From: DATMGU01 sp035555315
Lineage (GTDB): Bacteria; Pseudomonadota; Alphaproteobacteria; ATCC43930; CGMCC-115725
DNA length: 16,640 nucleotides
Reading direction: 5' to 3'
Assembly (NCBI GenBank): GCA_035555315.1
Contig: DATMGU010000011.1
Location: forward strand, 1 to 16,640
Below the pieces are notes generated by a model. It saw only the letters and a program-made list of their open reading frames with translations. It did no database searches and was not told the origin of the DNA. Shown one piece after another: positions 6,215 to 14,470 of the stretch; the first letter of the stretch is position 1, and the number at the start of each line of letters is the position of its first letter. Made by a program: the position numbers and the translations under genes.

Positions 6215-9109
6215 ATGACCGCCGATTCCTCCAAGCCGGCCGCCCCCAAGAACGCCGACTATAAGGCCACTGTCTTCCTGCCCGAGACGCCGTTCCCGAT
6301 GCGCGGCGACCTGCCCCGGCGCGAGCCACTGCTGCTGGAACGCTGGGCCGCGATGGGCTTGTGGCAACAGCAGCGCGTCCAATCCAAGGGCCGTGAGAAA
6401 TTCGTGCTGCATGACGGGCCGCCCTATGCGAACGGCAATCTGCATATCGGCCACGCGCTCAACAAGGTGCTGAAGGACGTCGTCAGCCGGTCGCAGCAGA
6501 TGCTCGGCAAGGATTCGATCTACGTGCCGGGCTGGGACTGTCACGGCCTGCCGATCGAATGGAAGATCGAGGAGAAATACCGGGCCGCGAAGCAGAACAA
6601 GGACGATGTGCCCATCGACCAGTTCCGCCGCGAATGCCGGACCTTCGCCGAGCATTGGATCGAGATCCAAAAGGCCGAGTTCAAACGCCTGGGCGTCGAG
6701 GGCGATTGGGACAACCCCTATACCACCATGGCCTACCCGGCCGAGGCGCAGATCGTCCGCGAGATCGGCAAGTTCTTGATGAACGGCTCGCTGTATCGTG
6801 GCGCCAAGCCGGTGATGTGGTCGGTTGTCGAGAAGACCGCGCTGGCCGAGGCCGAGATCGAATATCACGACCATACCTCGCAGACGATCTATGCCCGGTT
6901 CAGGGTGACCAAGCCCGCCCTGCCGGCCCTGGCCGACGCGGCGGTGGTGATCTGGACGACGACGCCCTGGACCATGCCGGGCAACCGGGCGATCGCCTAT
7001 GGCGACGACATCGATTACGTCGTGGTCCGCGTCGACGCGGTCGCCGAGGGCAGCCTGGCCCAGCCGGGCGAGCGATTGGTCTTGGGGGCGGACCTCGCCG
7101 ACGCGGTCGCGGCGGCGTCGGGCATCACCGCCCACACCGTGCTGAGCCGGCATAAGGGGGCCGCGCTCGTGGGCACCGTCACCGCCCATCCGCTGGCCGG
7201 GCAGGGCTATGACTTCGCCGTGCCGATGCTGTCCGCCGGCTTCGTCACCACCGACCAGGGAACCGGCTTCGTGCATATCGCCCCCGGCCATGGCGAGGAC
7301 GATTTCGAGCTGGGCCGCGCGCATCGGATCGAGGTGCCGCAGACGGTCGCCGATGACGGAACCTACTACGATCACGTGCCGCTCTTCGCCGGGCGGCGGG
7401 TCTATACCCCGGGCGGCAAGACCGGCGACGCCAATGCCACGGTCACCGCCGCGATCCGCGATGCCGGGGGATTGCTCGCCTCGGGCAGCCTGCTGCACAG
7501 CTATCCGCACTCCTGGCGGTCGCGGGCGCCGCTGATCTTTCGGACCACGCCGCAATGGTTCATCAGCATGGAGTCGGATGGCTTGCGCAAGACGGCGCTG
7601 GCGGCGATCGACGCGACGCGCTTCGTCCCGGCACAGGGCCGCAACCGGCTGCGCTCGATGATCGAAAGCCGGCCGGATTGGTGCATCTCGCGGCAGCGCG
7701 CCTGGGGCGTGCCGATCGCGGTGTTCGTCGATCGCCGCACCGGCCAGCCGCTGCGCGATCAGGCGGTGGTCGACCGGATCGCCACGGCGGTCGAGGCCGA
7801 GGGGGCGGATGTCTGGTTCACGGCCGAGCCCGCTCGGTTCCTCGGCAATGGCTACGACCCCGCGCAGTTCGAGCAGGTGATGGATATCGTCGATGTCTGG
7901 TTCGACAGCGGCTCGACCCATGCCTTCGTGCTGGAGCAGCGGCCCGATCTCAAATGGCCGGCCTCGCTCTATCTCGAAGGCTCGGACCAGCATCGCGGCT
8001 GGTTCCATTCCTCGTTGCTCGAAGCCTGCGGCACGCGCGGGCGCGCGCCCTACGACGCGATCCTGACCCATGGCTTCGTGCTCGACGAGCAGGGCCGCAA
8101 GATGTCGAAATCGCTCGGCAATGTCGTCTCGCCGCAGGACGTGGTGTCGCAAAGCGGCGCCGATATCCTGCGGCTGTGGATCGTCGCCTCGGATTATGCC
8201 GAGGATCTGCGCATCGGCCCCGAGATCCTGAAATACCAGGCCGATGTCTACCGGCGCCTGCGCAACACGCTGCGCTATCTGCTGGGAGCACTCCAGGGCT
8301 TCACCGCCGAGGAGGCGATCCCGGCCGCCGAGATGCCGGAGCTGGAGCGCTGGGTGCTGCATCGGCTGACCGAGCTTGATGTCCTGGTCCGCCGGGCGGT
8401 CGAGGATTTCGACTTCCACGGCCTGTTTACCGCCGTGCATGCCTTCTGCTCGGTCGAGCTCTCGGCATTCTATTTCGACGTGCGCAAGGACGCGCTTTAT
8501 TGCGATCGGCCGGACGATCCGCGCCGGCGGGCGGCGCGCACGGTGATGGACCGGGTGTTCCATTGCCTGGTCACCTGGCTCGCCCCGGTCTTGTGCTTCA
8601 CTGCCGAGGAGGCGTGGCTCACCCGCTATGGCGATGGCCCGTCGACCAGCGTGCATCTGGAGCTGTTCCCAGCCCTACCCGCCGAATGGGCCGATCCCGC
8701 TCTGGCCGAGCGCTGGCAGGCGCTGCGCGAGCTGCGCCGCGTGGTGACCGGTGCCATCGAGCTCGATCGCGGTGCCAAGAAGATCGGTTCCAGCCTGCAA
8801 GCTTCCGTCACGGTCTATGCGCCACCCCGTTACGCCGCGGCGCTGAACGCGATAGATCTCGCGGAACTCTGCATCGTTTCGGAGGCGCAACTGGTCGTCG
8901 GGCCGGTGCCCGAGGGTGCCTTCGGCTTGGCGGAGGTGCCTGAGGTCGGCGTCGTCACCGGCCTCGCCGATGGCGAGAAGTGCCTGCGCTGCTGGCGGGT
9001 CCTGCCCGAGGTGTCGGCGCGCGACGCGGCGGTGCCGCCGCCGGCCCATCCGCATCTCTGCGATCGCTGCACCGATGCCGTCGAGGCGCTGCCGGCCGCC
9101 GCGGAATGA
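6215..9109 (+). CDS. ileS: Isoleucyl-tRNA synthetase
   Basis: A cytoplasmic class I aminoacyl-tRNA synthetase that charges tRNA-Ile, 964 aa, with the length and layout of the bacterial zinc-binding type. Signatures are HIGH at 77-80 (NLHIGHALNK), the WTTTPWTMPGN editing-domain entrance (starting near 6952), WCISRQRAWGVPI (starting near 7678) and KMSKS at 629-633 (GRKMSKSLGN). The C-terminal zinc knuckle is Cys923/Cys926 (CLRC) and Cys949/Cys952 (CDRC). ATG 6215 is chosen since it gives the expected N-terminus (YKATVFLPETPFPMRGDLPRRE) after a short tail, though only a weak GAGAG precedes it. The TGA overlaps the lspA ATG in ATGA. The bacterial type is normally sensitive to mupirocin, but this cannot be judged here. 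High GC content leaves very long non-coding antisense frames across it. Confidence 0.98.
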   Translation: MTADSSKPAAPKNADYKATVFLPETPFPMRGDLPRREPLLLERWAAMGLWQQQRVQSKGREKFVLHDGPPYANGNLHIGHALNKVLKDVVSRSQQMLGKDSIYVPGWDCHGLPIEWKIEEKYRAAKQNKDDVPIDQFRRECRTFAEHWIEIQKAEFKRLGVEGDWDNPYTTMAYPAEAQIVREIGKFLMNGSLYRGAKPVMWSVVEKTALAEAEIEYHDHTSQTIYARFRVTKPALPALADAAVVIWTTTPWTMPGNRAIAYGDDIDYVVVRVDAVAEGSLAQPGERLVLGADLADAVAAASGITAHTVLSRHKGAALVGTVTAHPLAGQGYDFAVPMLSAGFVTTDQGTGFVHIAPGHGEDDFELGRAHRIEVPQTVADDGTYYDHVPLFAGRRVYTPGGKTGDANATVTAAIRDAGGLLASGSLLHSYPHSWRSRAPLIFRTTPQWFISMESDGLRKTALAAIDATRFVPAQGRNRLRSMIESRPDWCISRQRAWGVPIAVFVDRRTGQPLRDQAVVDRIATAVEAEGADVWFTAEPARFLGNGYDPAQFEQVMDIVDVWFDSGSTHAFVLEQRPDLKWPASLYLEGSDQHRGWFHSSLLEACGTRGRAPYDAILTHGFVLDEQGRKMSKSLGNVVSPQDVVSQSGADILRLWIVASDYAEDLRIGPEILKYQADVYRRLRNTLRYLLGALQGFTAEEAIPAAEMPELERWVLHRLTELDVLVRRAVEDFDFHGLFTAVHAFCSVELSAFYFDVRKDALYCDRPDDPRRRAARTVMDRVFHCLVTWLAPVLCFTAEEAWLTRYGDGPSTSVHLELFPALPAEWADPALAERWQALRELRRVVTGAIELDRGAKKIGSSLQASVTVYAPPRYAAALNAIDLAELCIVSEAQLVVGPVPEGAFGLAEVPEVGVVTGLADGEKCLRCWRVLPEVSARDAAVPPPAHPHLCDRCTDAVEALPAAAE

Positions 9110-9624
9110 CCGTGATGCCTACCCATGCGACGCGGTCCAATGTGATGTTGGGGACCGGCTTGCCCGTCGCCGGGATCGTGCTGCTCGCCGACCAGCTCTC
9201 CAAGCTCGCCATCCTGCGGCATTTCCAGGACCCGGCGGTCACCGACCGGATCCTCGAAGTCGCCCCGGTGCTGAACCTGGTGCTGTTGGGCAATCGCGGC
9301 GTCAGCTTCGGCATGTTCAATGGCGGTGGCGCCCTCAGCACCTGGCTGCTCTCCGCCCTCGCCATCGGCATCGTCGCGGTGCTGCTGGTCTGGCTTGCCC
9401 GGGCCCGCAGCGTTTGGCTGGCGCTGGCCATGGGTCTGATCATCGGCGGGGCGATCGGCAATCTGGTCGACCGGCTGCGCCTGGGCAGCGTCGTCGACTT
9501 CCTGGACTTCCACTGGGGCGCTCTGCACTTCTACGTCTTCAACGTGGCCGATGCCTCGATCTGCGTCGGTGTCGGGCTGTTACTCCTCGACAGCTTGCTC
9601 GGACGCGCGGAATCCCCTAAATAA
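9106..9624 (+). CDS. lspA: Lipoprotein signal peptidase (signal peptidase II)
   Basis: An inner-membrane aspartic protease that cuts prolipoprotein signal peptides before the lipidated Cys. From ATG 9106 it is 172 aa, with four hydrophobic segments. The conserved regions are present: ADQLSKLAI (28-36), LGNRGVSFGMF (61-71), GAIGNLVDRLRLGSVVDF (115-132) with catalytic Asp131, and FYVFNVADASICVG (142-155) with catalytic Asp149. The start overlaps the ileS stop (ATGA), implying coupled translation. A second ATG three codons on (9115) is an alternative. The frame is open further back inside ileS, but that part is antisense to nothing conserved and overlaps the ileS zinc domain. The next gene encodes a lipoprotein that would be an LspA substrate. 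Confidence 0.96.
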   Translation: MTVMPTHATRSNVMLGTGLPVAGIVLLADQLSKLAILRHFQDPAVTDRILEVAPVLNLVLLGNRGVSFGMFNGGGALSTWLLSALAIGIVAVLLVWLARARSVWLALAMGLIIGGAIGNLVDRLRLGSVVDFLDFHWGALHFYVFNVADASICVGVGLLLLDSLLGRAESPK

Positions 9625-9649
9625 GCGGCTTCCTGGGGGTTCCCGACCG

Positions 9650-10225
9650 ATGAAGCATTCTCTTTTCGCATGCACTGTTCTGATCCTGGCTGGCATCGCC
9701 GCCACCGGCTGCACCGATACGCGCCGGGCGCTCGGCCTGGAAAAGGTTCAGCCCGATGAATTCACCGTGATGTCGCGGGCACCGCTGACCATCCCGCCGG
9801 ACTTCACGCTGCGGCCGCCGGACAGCAATGCCCCGCATGCCCCCGGCGCCATCTCGGCGACCGAACAGGCGCGGCAGACGGTGTTCCGCGCGCCGGCGCA
9901 GACGGACACCACCACCGACGTGACGAACAACCCGAACCTGTCATCGGGCGAGCGCGCCTTGTTGGCCCAGGCCGGTGCGACGACCGTCGATCCCAAGATC
10001 CGGCAGCTCGTGAACCAAGAAAACAGCAAGATGCTGGAGAGCGATCACGGCTTCATCGATTCGCTGGCGTTCTGGCAGGCGACGCCCGAGCCGGGAACCG
10101 TGGTGGACGCCACCAAGGAAGCCCAGCGCCTGCGGGAGAACTCGGCCCTCGGCAAGTCGGTGACCAACGGCGATACCCCGTCGATCGAGCGTACGAAGCG
10201 GTCCATTCTCGACGGTATCTTTTAG
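9650..10225 (+). CDS. bamF: DUF3035 outer-membrane lipoprotein, BamF-like
   Basis: A 191-aa predicted lipoprotein. The signal peptide MKHSLFACTVLILAGIAATG is followed by lipidated Cys21 (relaxed lipobox ATGC), and +2 is Thr, not Asp, so sorting to the outer membrane is expected. Residues 35-57 contain PDEFTVMSRAPLTIPPDF followed by a TLRPP ending. This is the short motif shared by DUF3035 proteins and BamC, and is the basis on which the Caulobacter member was named BamF, a component of the beta-barrel assembly complex. The rest is low-complexity and polar, ending ERTKRSILDGIF. ATG 9650 has GGGGG at 9635-9639, about 10 bases away, and lies 25 bp after lspA, likely in the same transcript. The function here is inferred from the family. 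The name BamF should be held lightly, as DUF3035 is the firmer assignment. Confidence 0.8.
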   Translation: MKHSLFACTVLILAGIAATGCTDTRRALGLEKVQPDEFTVMSRAPLTIPPDFTLRPPDSNAPHAPGAISATEQARQTVFRAPAQTDTTTDVTNNPNLSSGERALLAQAGATTVDPKIRQLVNQENSKMLESDHGFIDSLAFWQATPEPGTVVDATKEAQRLRENSALGKSVTNGDTPSIERTKRSILDGIF

Positions 10226-10276
10226 ATCCGGGCTTCCCGAACAAGGCCTGTTGGAGTGGCGACGGCTGGGTTTAGC

Positions 10277-10294
10277 GCTCGGCTGATGCCGAGT
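10277..10294 (+). terminator. Candidate stem-loop terminator after the BamF-like gene
   Basis: CTCGGC (10278-10283), loop TGAT and GCCGAG (10288-10293) form a perfect 6-bp stem, plus an outer G-T pair. It is followed by TCGGCTTTGAC, which has only a short T-run. It lies 52 bases after the lipoprotein stop and 43 before the mutL start, a plausible place to end the ribF-ileS-lspA-bamF transcript. Confidence 0.4.
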
Positions 10295-10335
10295 CGGCTT
10301 TGACTTCCGGGCGTGGACGGGGTCACGGTGGTACC

Positions 10336-12213
10336 GTGATCTCCATCGCCTCGCCCATACCCAGCCCGTCCGCCGGGCTGCCGATCATTCGGCAGCTGCC
10401 GACCATCCTGGTCAACCAGATCGCCGCGGGCGAGGTCGTCGAGCGGCCGGCCTCGGCGGTGAAGGAACTGGTCGAGAACGCGCTCGATGCCGGTGCCACG
10501 CGCATCGACGTGGTGCTGCGTGATGGCGGGCAAAGCCTGATCGTGGTTACCGATGATGGCTGCGGCATGGACGCCGCGGCGCTGCATCTGGCGGTCGACC
10601 GGCATTGCACGTCGAAGCTGCCGACTGACGACCTGACATCGATCGCCACCCTTGGCTTTCGCGGCGAGGCGCTGCCGTCGATCGGCGCGGTCAGCCGCTT
10701 GTCGCTGACCAGCCGGGTGCCGGGTGCCGGCGAGGCCTGGTGCCTGAAAGTCGAAGGCGGGGTCAAACATCCGCCGATGCCGGCCGCCCATCCGCCCGGC
10801 ACGCGAATCGAGGTGCGCGACCTGTTCTATGCCACGCCGGCGCGGCTGAAATTCATGAAGACGCCGCGGACCGAGCGCGATCAGGCGGTCGACGCGGTGC
10901 GCCGGCTGGCGATGGCCCATCCGACCGTCGGCTTCACCGTGACCGCGGAAGACGAGCGACCGCTGCTGAAACTGACGGCGCATCCGCTGGGCACCGATCC
11001 CGATGCCGATCGTCTGGCGCGGCTCGCCGCGGTGATGGGGCGGGATTTCGCCGACAATGCCCTGCCGATCGACGCGCAGCGCGAAGGGATCCGGTTGACC
11101 GGCTTCATCGGCCTGCCGACGCTCAATCGGGCGACCGCCCGCGATCAGTATCTGTTCGTCAATGACCGGCCGGTGCGCGACAAGCTGCTGGTCGGTGCCG
11201 TGCGTGGCGCCTACCAGGATTTCCTGGCGCGCGACCGGCATCCCATGGTGGCGCTGTATGTCGAATGCCCGGCCGACGAGGTCGATGTGAACGTCCATCC
11301 CGCCAAGGCCGAGGTGCGGTTTCGCGATCCCGGGCTGGTGCGCGGCTTGATCGTCGGCGCGCTGCGCCACGCGCTGGCCGCCGCCGGCCACCGCGCCTCG
11401 ACCACCGTGTCGGCGGCGACCCTGGGCGCGCTGCGTCCCGTCGCACCGGGACAGGGGGTGGGGCCGGGGCCGATGTTCCGGAACACTTCGCAATCCTATG
11501 CCGCCTATCCGGCGCGCGGCTTGGCCGAAGCCGCCGCTGTCGCTTACGCGCCCTTCGAGACGGAGGCCGCGACCGCCTTTGCGCCGGCCGCCCCGGTGAC
11601 GGTCGACGACGCATCCGCGGCGGCGACCGAGTTTCCCCTGGGGGCGGCACGGGCGCAGGTGCACGGCACCTATATCGTGGCGGAGACCACCCAGGGCATC
11701 GTCATCATCGACCAGCACGCGGCCCATGAACGGCTGGTCTACGAGCGGATGAAGGCCGATCTGGCGGCGACCGGCATCAAGCGGCAGATGCTGCTGCTGC
11801 CCGAGATCGTCGAGCTGGACGAGGCCGCCTGCCACCGGTTGGACACCAGGCGGGCGGAACTCGCCGAGCTGGGCCTGGTATTGGAAGGCTTCGGCACCGG
11901 CGCGGTCGTCGTGCGCGAGGTTCCGGCGATGCTGGGGGAACGGGTCGATATCGCCGGTCTGGTGCGCGACCTCGCCGACGAGCTTGCCGAACTGGGCGAG
12001 GCGCTGTCGCTGAAGGAGCGTTTGGAGGCGGTGGCCGGCACCCTTGCCTGCCATGGCAGCGTCCGTGCCGGTCGCCGGCTGAACCCGGCCGAGATGAACG
12101 CCCTGCTGCGCCAGATGGAGGCGACCCCCCATAGCGGCCAATGCAATCACGGCCGGCCGACTTATGTCGAATTGCGCCTCGCCGATATCGAGCGGCTGTT
12201 CGGTCGTCGGTAG
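10336..12213 (+). CDS. mutL: DNA mismatch repair protein MutL (endonuclease type)
   Basis: A cytoplasmic matchmaker ATPase of mismatch repair, 625 aa from GTG 10336. The GHKL ATPase domain shows NQIAAGEVVERP (27-38, catalytic Glu33), ELVENALDAG (44-53, Mg ligand Asn48), DDGCGM (73-78) and GFRGEAL (107-113). A Pro/Ala-rich linker lies around 360-430. The C-terminal domain carries the metal-binding nuclease motifs DQHAAHERLVYE (459-470, DQHAxxExxxxE), ACHGS (571-575) and CNHGRP (603-608). It should therefore nick DNA itself, unlike E. coli MutL, which works with MutH. The GTG has GGTGG at 10327-10331 very close upstream. A TTG at 10300 would add 12 residues of no visible conservation. mutS is not in the window. 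Confidence 0.96.
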   Translation: MISIASPIPSPSAGLPIIRQLPTILVNQIAAGEVVERPASAVKELVENALDAGATRIDVVLRDGGQSLIVVTDDGCGMDAAALHLAVDRHCTSKLPTDDLTSIATLGFRGEALPSIGAVSRLSLTSRVPGAGEAWCLKVEGGVKHPPMPAAHPPGTRIEVRDLFYATPARLKFMKTPRTERDQAVDAVRRLAMAHPTVGFTVTAEDERPLLKLTAHPLGTDPDADRLARLAAVMGRDFADNALPIDAQREGIRLTGFIGLPTLNRATARDQYLFVNDRPVRDKLLVGAVRGAYQDFLARDRHPMVALYVECPADEVDVNVHPAKAEVRFRDPGLVRGLIVGALRHALAAAGHRASTTVSAATLGALRPVAPGQGVGPGPMFRNTSQSYAAYPARGLAEAAAVAYAPFETEAATAFAPAAPVTVDDASAAATEFPLGAARAQVHGTYIVAETTQGIVIIDQHAAHERLVYERMKADLAATGIKRQMLLLPEIVELDEAACHRLDTRRAELAELGLVLEGFGTGAVVVREVPAMLGERVDIAGLVRDLADELAELGEALSLKERLEAVAGTLACHGSVRAGRRLNPAEMNALLRQMEATPHSGQCNHGRPTYVELRLADIERLFGRR

Positions 12214-12306
12214 CTGCCGGCTACACCCACGCGACACGCGCATGAACTCGGTATGGTCCTTGCTGGAACGATAGGGTTTGCCTGTGGGCGTCGATAGGGG
12301 TGGGGC

Positions 12307-13569
12307 GTGAAAGTAGTTGTTCTGGGCAGCGGCGTCGTGGGTGTGACCTCGGCTTATTACCTGGCCAAGGCGGGGCACGAGGTCGTCGTCATCGACCGCC
12401 AGCCGGCGGCCGGGATGGAGACCAGTTTCGCCAACGCGGGGCAGGTCTCGCCCGGCTATTCCGCCCCCTGGGCCGGGCCGGGCGTGCCGCTGAAGGCGAT
12501 CAAATGGATGATGATGCGCCACCGGCCCTTCGTGCTGTGGCCGCGCGCCGATGCCAGCCTGTATCGCTGGCTGGTGCTGATGCTGCAGAACTGCACCGAG
12601 GCGGCGTATCACGTGAACAAGGCGCGCATGGTGCGGCTGGCTGAATACAGCCGGGATTGCCTGCGCGACCTGCGCGACACCACCGGCATCACCTATGAAG
12701 ACCGGCAAAAGGGCACGCTGCAGCTGTTCCGCACGCAAAAGCAGCTCGATCACGTGCCCGAGGATACCAAGGTGCTCGACGAGGGCGGCGTGCCTTACGA
12801 GGTGTTGGACGTGGCCGGCTGCATCGCCGCCGAGCCGGCGTTGGACCGGGTGCGCGAGCGCTTCGTCGGCGGTTTGCGCCTGCCCGGCGACGAGACTGGC
12901 GATGCCTTCAAATTCACCCAGGCGCTGGCCGGGATGGCTGAGGCGCTGGGCGTGGTGTTCCAATACGGCTCGACGGTCGAGGGCATCGCGACCGAGGGCG
13001 ATCGTGTCACCGGGATCAAGACCGATCGCGGCCTCGTCACCGCCGACCGCTATGTGGTGGCGTTGGGCAGCTATTCGCCGCTGTTGCTGCGCACCATCGG
13101 CATCGATATCCCGGTCTATCCGGTGAAGGGCTATTCGATCACCATCCCGATCACGGATCCCGACGCCGCACCGGTCTCCACCGTGATGGACGAGACTTTC
13201 AAGGTGGCCATCACCCGCTTCAACGACCGTATCCGCGTCGGCGGCACCGCCGAACTCGCGGGCTATAGCCATAGCTTGCGCGGGCCGCGCCGGGCGACCT
13301 TGGAACATTCGGTCGGCGACCTGTTCCCGCGCGGCGGCGACGTCTCCAAGGCGACGTTCTGGACCGGGCTGCGGCCGATGACGCCGGACGGCACGCCGAT
13401 CATCGGCCCGACGCGCTATGCCAACCTGTTCCTCAACACCGGCCACGGCACCCTGGGCTGGACCATGTCCTGCGGCTCCGGCCGGCTGCTGGCCGATCTG
13501 GTGTCGGACCACACGCCGAACATCGAGCACGAGGACCTCGGCATCGCGCGCTATGCGCCGGTGGGGTGA
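12307..13569 (+). CDS. dadA: D-amino acid dehydrogenase DadA (FAD-dependent)
   Basis: A membrane-associated flavoprotein that oxidises D-amino acids, notably D-alanine, to the 2-oxo acid and ammonia, passing electrons to the respiratory chain. It is 420 aa, the usual DadA length. The Rossmann dinucleotide fold opens the protein: VVVLGSGVVGVTSAYYLA with GxGxxG at 7-12 and acidic Asp30 closing the second strand. The C-terminal FAD/substrate region has WTGLRPMTPDG (352-362) and NTGHGTLGWTMSCGSG (377-392), both typical of DadA. The start is GTG 12307, behind a strong AGGGGTGGGG stretch. No alanine racemase (dadX) or Lrp-type regulator adjoins it. It is convergent with the GST-like gene, with only 3 bp between the stops. 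A related amine oxidase such as an opine or glycine oxidase is possible but less likely. Confidence 0.9.
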   Translation: MKVVVLGSGVVGVTSAYYLAKAGHEVVVIDRQPAAGMETSFANAGQVSPGYSAPWAGPGVPLKAIKWMMMRHRPFVLWPRADASLYRWLVLMLQNCTEAAYHVNKARMVRLAEYSRDCLRDLRDTTGITYEDRQKGTLQLFRTQKQLDHVPEDTKVLDEGGVPYEVLDVAGCIAAEPALDRVRERFVGGLRLPGDETGDAFKFTQALAGMAEALGVVFQYGSTVEGIATEGDRVTGIKTDRGLVTADRYVVALGSYSPLLLRTIGIDIPVYPVKGYSITIPITDPDAAPVSTVMDETFKVAITRFNDRIRVGGTAELAGYSHSLRGPRRATLEHSVGDLFPRGGDVSKATFWTGLRPMTPDGTPIIGPTRYANLFLNTGHGTLGWTMSCGSGRLLADLVSDHTPNIEHEDLGIARYAPVG

Positions 13570-13572
13570 TCA

Positions 13573-14196
13573 TCACAGAGCCGGCGGAAAGTTTCGGCGC
13601 CACACCTCGGCGATTTGAGGCGAAGCTTCCGCCGCGACGGCGATGGCGTGCAGCTTCGGCGCCTCTGCCGCGAACCATTCCCGGCCGGGCCGCCAGCGCG
13701 TCATGCTCGCGATGAAGATATCCAGCGCCGAGAACCGATCGCCGAGAAACCAGGGCGTCCCCGCTTCGGCCTCCACGATCGCCCAAAGCCGCTTCGCATA
13801 GGCATCCACAGTCGCCCTGAAAGCCTTCTGCGCGTCCTCGCCGGGCACGAAGCGCGCGGGCTCGTCGGCATAGGTGAAGGTCGGATAGAGGTTGGCGACC
13901 AGGAAGACCAGCCAGCGCAGGAAACGCGGCCGGGGCACCGCCGGCACCAGATCGGCCCGGCCGGTTACCTCGGCGAGATGCAGCGTGATCGCGGCACTCT
14001 CGGTCATCACCTGTCCGTCGGGCAAGACCAGGGTAGGGAGCTGCGACAGTGGGTTGACGCCGCGCAGCCTCTCCGCCGCCTCGCTATCGGCGAAGAGATC
14101 GCCGACCTCCTCGATCCGATAGGGGAGGCCATACCAGGCGAGCTGCACCTCCGTCAGCACCGAGCCCCAGCCGGGGCGCGCATAGAGCGTGTACAT
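13573..14196 (-). CDS. Glutathione S-transferase family protein
   Basis: A 207-aa cytosolic GST-fold protein. The N-terminal thioredoxin-like domain (1-78) begins MYTLYARPGWGSVLTEVQLA, has the cis-Pro loop SQLPTL (Pro54) and the glutathione gamma-glutamyl contact TESAAITLHLAE (Glu66-Ser67). The helical C-terminal domain has the N-capping box FLGDRFSALDIFIASM (150-165, Asp159). Near the usual catalytic position it has a Gly/Ser stretch (GWGS, 9-12), not a clear Tyr or Cys, so the class is uncertain. The start at 14196 is well supported by AGGAGG (complement of 14202-14207), 5 bases upstream. The frame stays open to 14421, but that extension has no GST-like sequence. Substrate unknown. Confidence 0.88.
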   Translation of the reverse strand: MYTLYARPGWGSVLTEVQLAWYGLPYRIEEVGDLFADSEAAERLRGVNPLSQLPTLVLPDGQVMTESAAITLHLAEVTGRADLVPAVPRPRFLRWLVFLVANLYPTFTYADEPARFVPGEDAQKAFRATVDAYAKRLWAIVEAEAGTPWFLGDRFSALDIFIASMTRWRPGREWFAAEAPKLHAIAVAAEASPQIAEVWRRNFPPAL

Positions 14197-14334
14197 CGGG
14201 GCCTCCTGCTCAATGATTGCTGGGTGGAACAGTGTAGAGCGTGCTGACATTCCCTGACGCTGGATATTTTCCCCGCATGCCGAAGCATCGTGACAGTCCG
14301 GGTTGAGCGGGGTGTAGCGCTGGTTATCTAAGCC
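14197..14334. promoter_or_regulatory. Divergent gap between the GST-like gene and the DUF2019-like stub
   Basis: This 138-bp region separates divergently read genes. It contains the strong ribosome binding site of the GST-like gene (14202-14207) and an AT-rich GATATTTT stretch near 14263-14270. TTGAGC (14303-14308) and TATCTA (14325-14330), 16 bases apart, could be a weak promoter for the stub, but the match is poor. Confidence 0.2.
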
Positions 14335-14457
14335 ATGAGCCGAGTTCCTCTCAACCAGATGAGCAGCGAGCAACTGGCGGAACGCTTTGCCCAACTCGCC
14401 CTTGATCAGGATCTCGCGCAAAAGATGGGCGAGCAGTCGAAGGTGAATCGGCTTTAG
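14335..14457 (+). pseudogene. Truncated DUF2019-like gene (N-terminal stub)
   Basis: A 40-codon frame, starting MSRVPLNQMSSEQLAERF and ending MGEQSKVNRL before TAG 14455-14457. The pattern (short Leu-rich lead, SxEQLxxRFxxLALxQD, then KxNRL) resembles, from memory, the N-terminus of DUF2019 proteins. Those are about 110 aa long and continue with Tyr or Phe plus a helical repeat region. Here the frame stops at that exact point, and the sequence after it changes in composition and runs into the 3' end of the LysR gene 13 bp later. I infer a gene cut by an insertion or deletion whose boundary is near 14455. It has no strong ribosome binding site. If the family guess is wrong it may be an intact small protein. 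Confidence 0.55.
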
Positions 14458-14470
14458 GTATGCCGCTCAG

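Noticed and set aside
4031..8656. A 1541-codon open frame on the - strand across the Rieske gene, ribF and most of ileS
   Set aside because: It is antisense to well-recognised genes with intact motifs, its translation is Arg/Gly/His/Asp-rich without any domain, and long antisense frames are common in GC-rich DNA.
10222..13530. An 1102-codon open frame on the - strand across mutL and dadA
   Set aside because: Same reasoning: it is fully antisense to mutL and dadA, has biased composition and shows no recognisable domain.
14197..14421. N-terminal extension of the GST-like gene to 14421
   Set aside because: The ATG at 14196 has a perfect AGGAGG 5 bases upstream and begins the thioredoxin-like fold, whereas the extension has no GST-like content.
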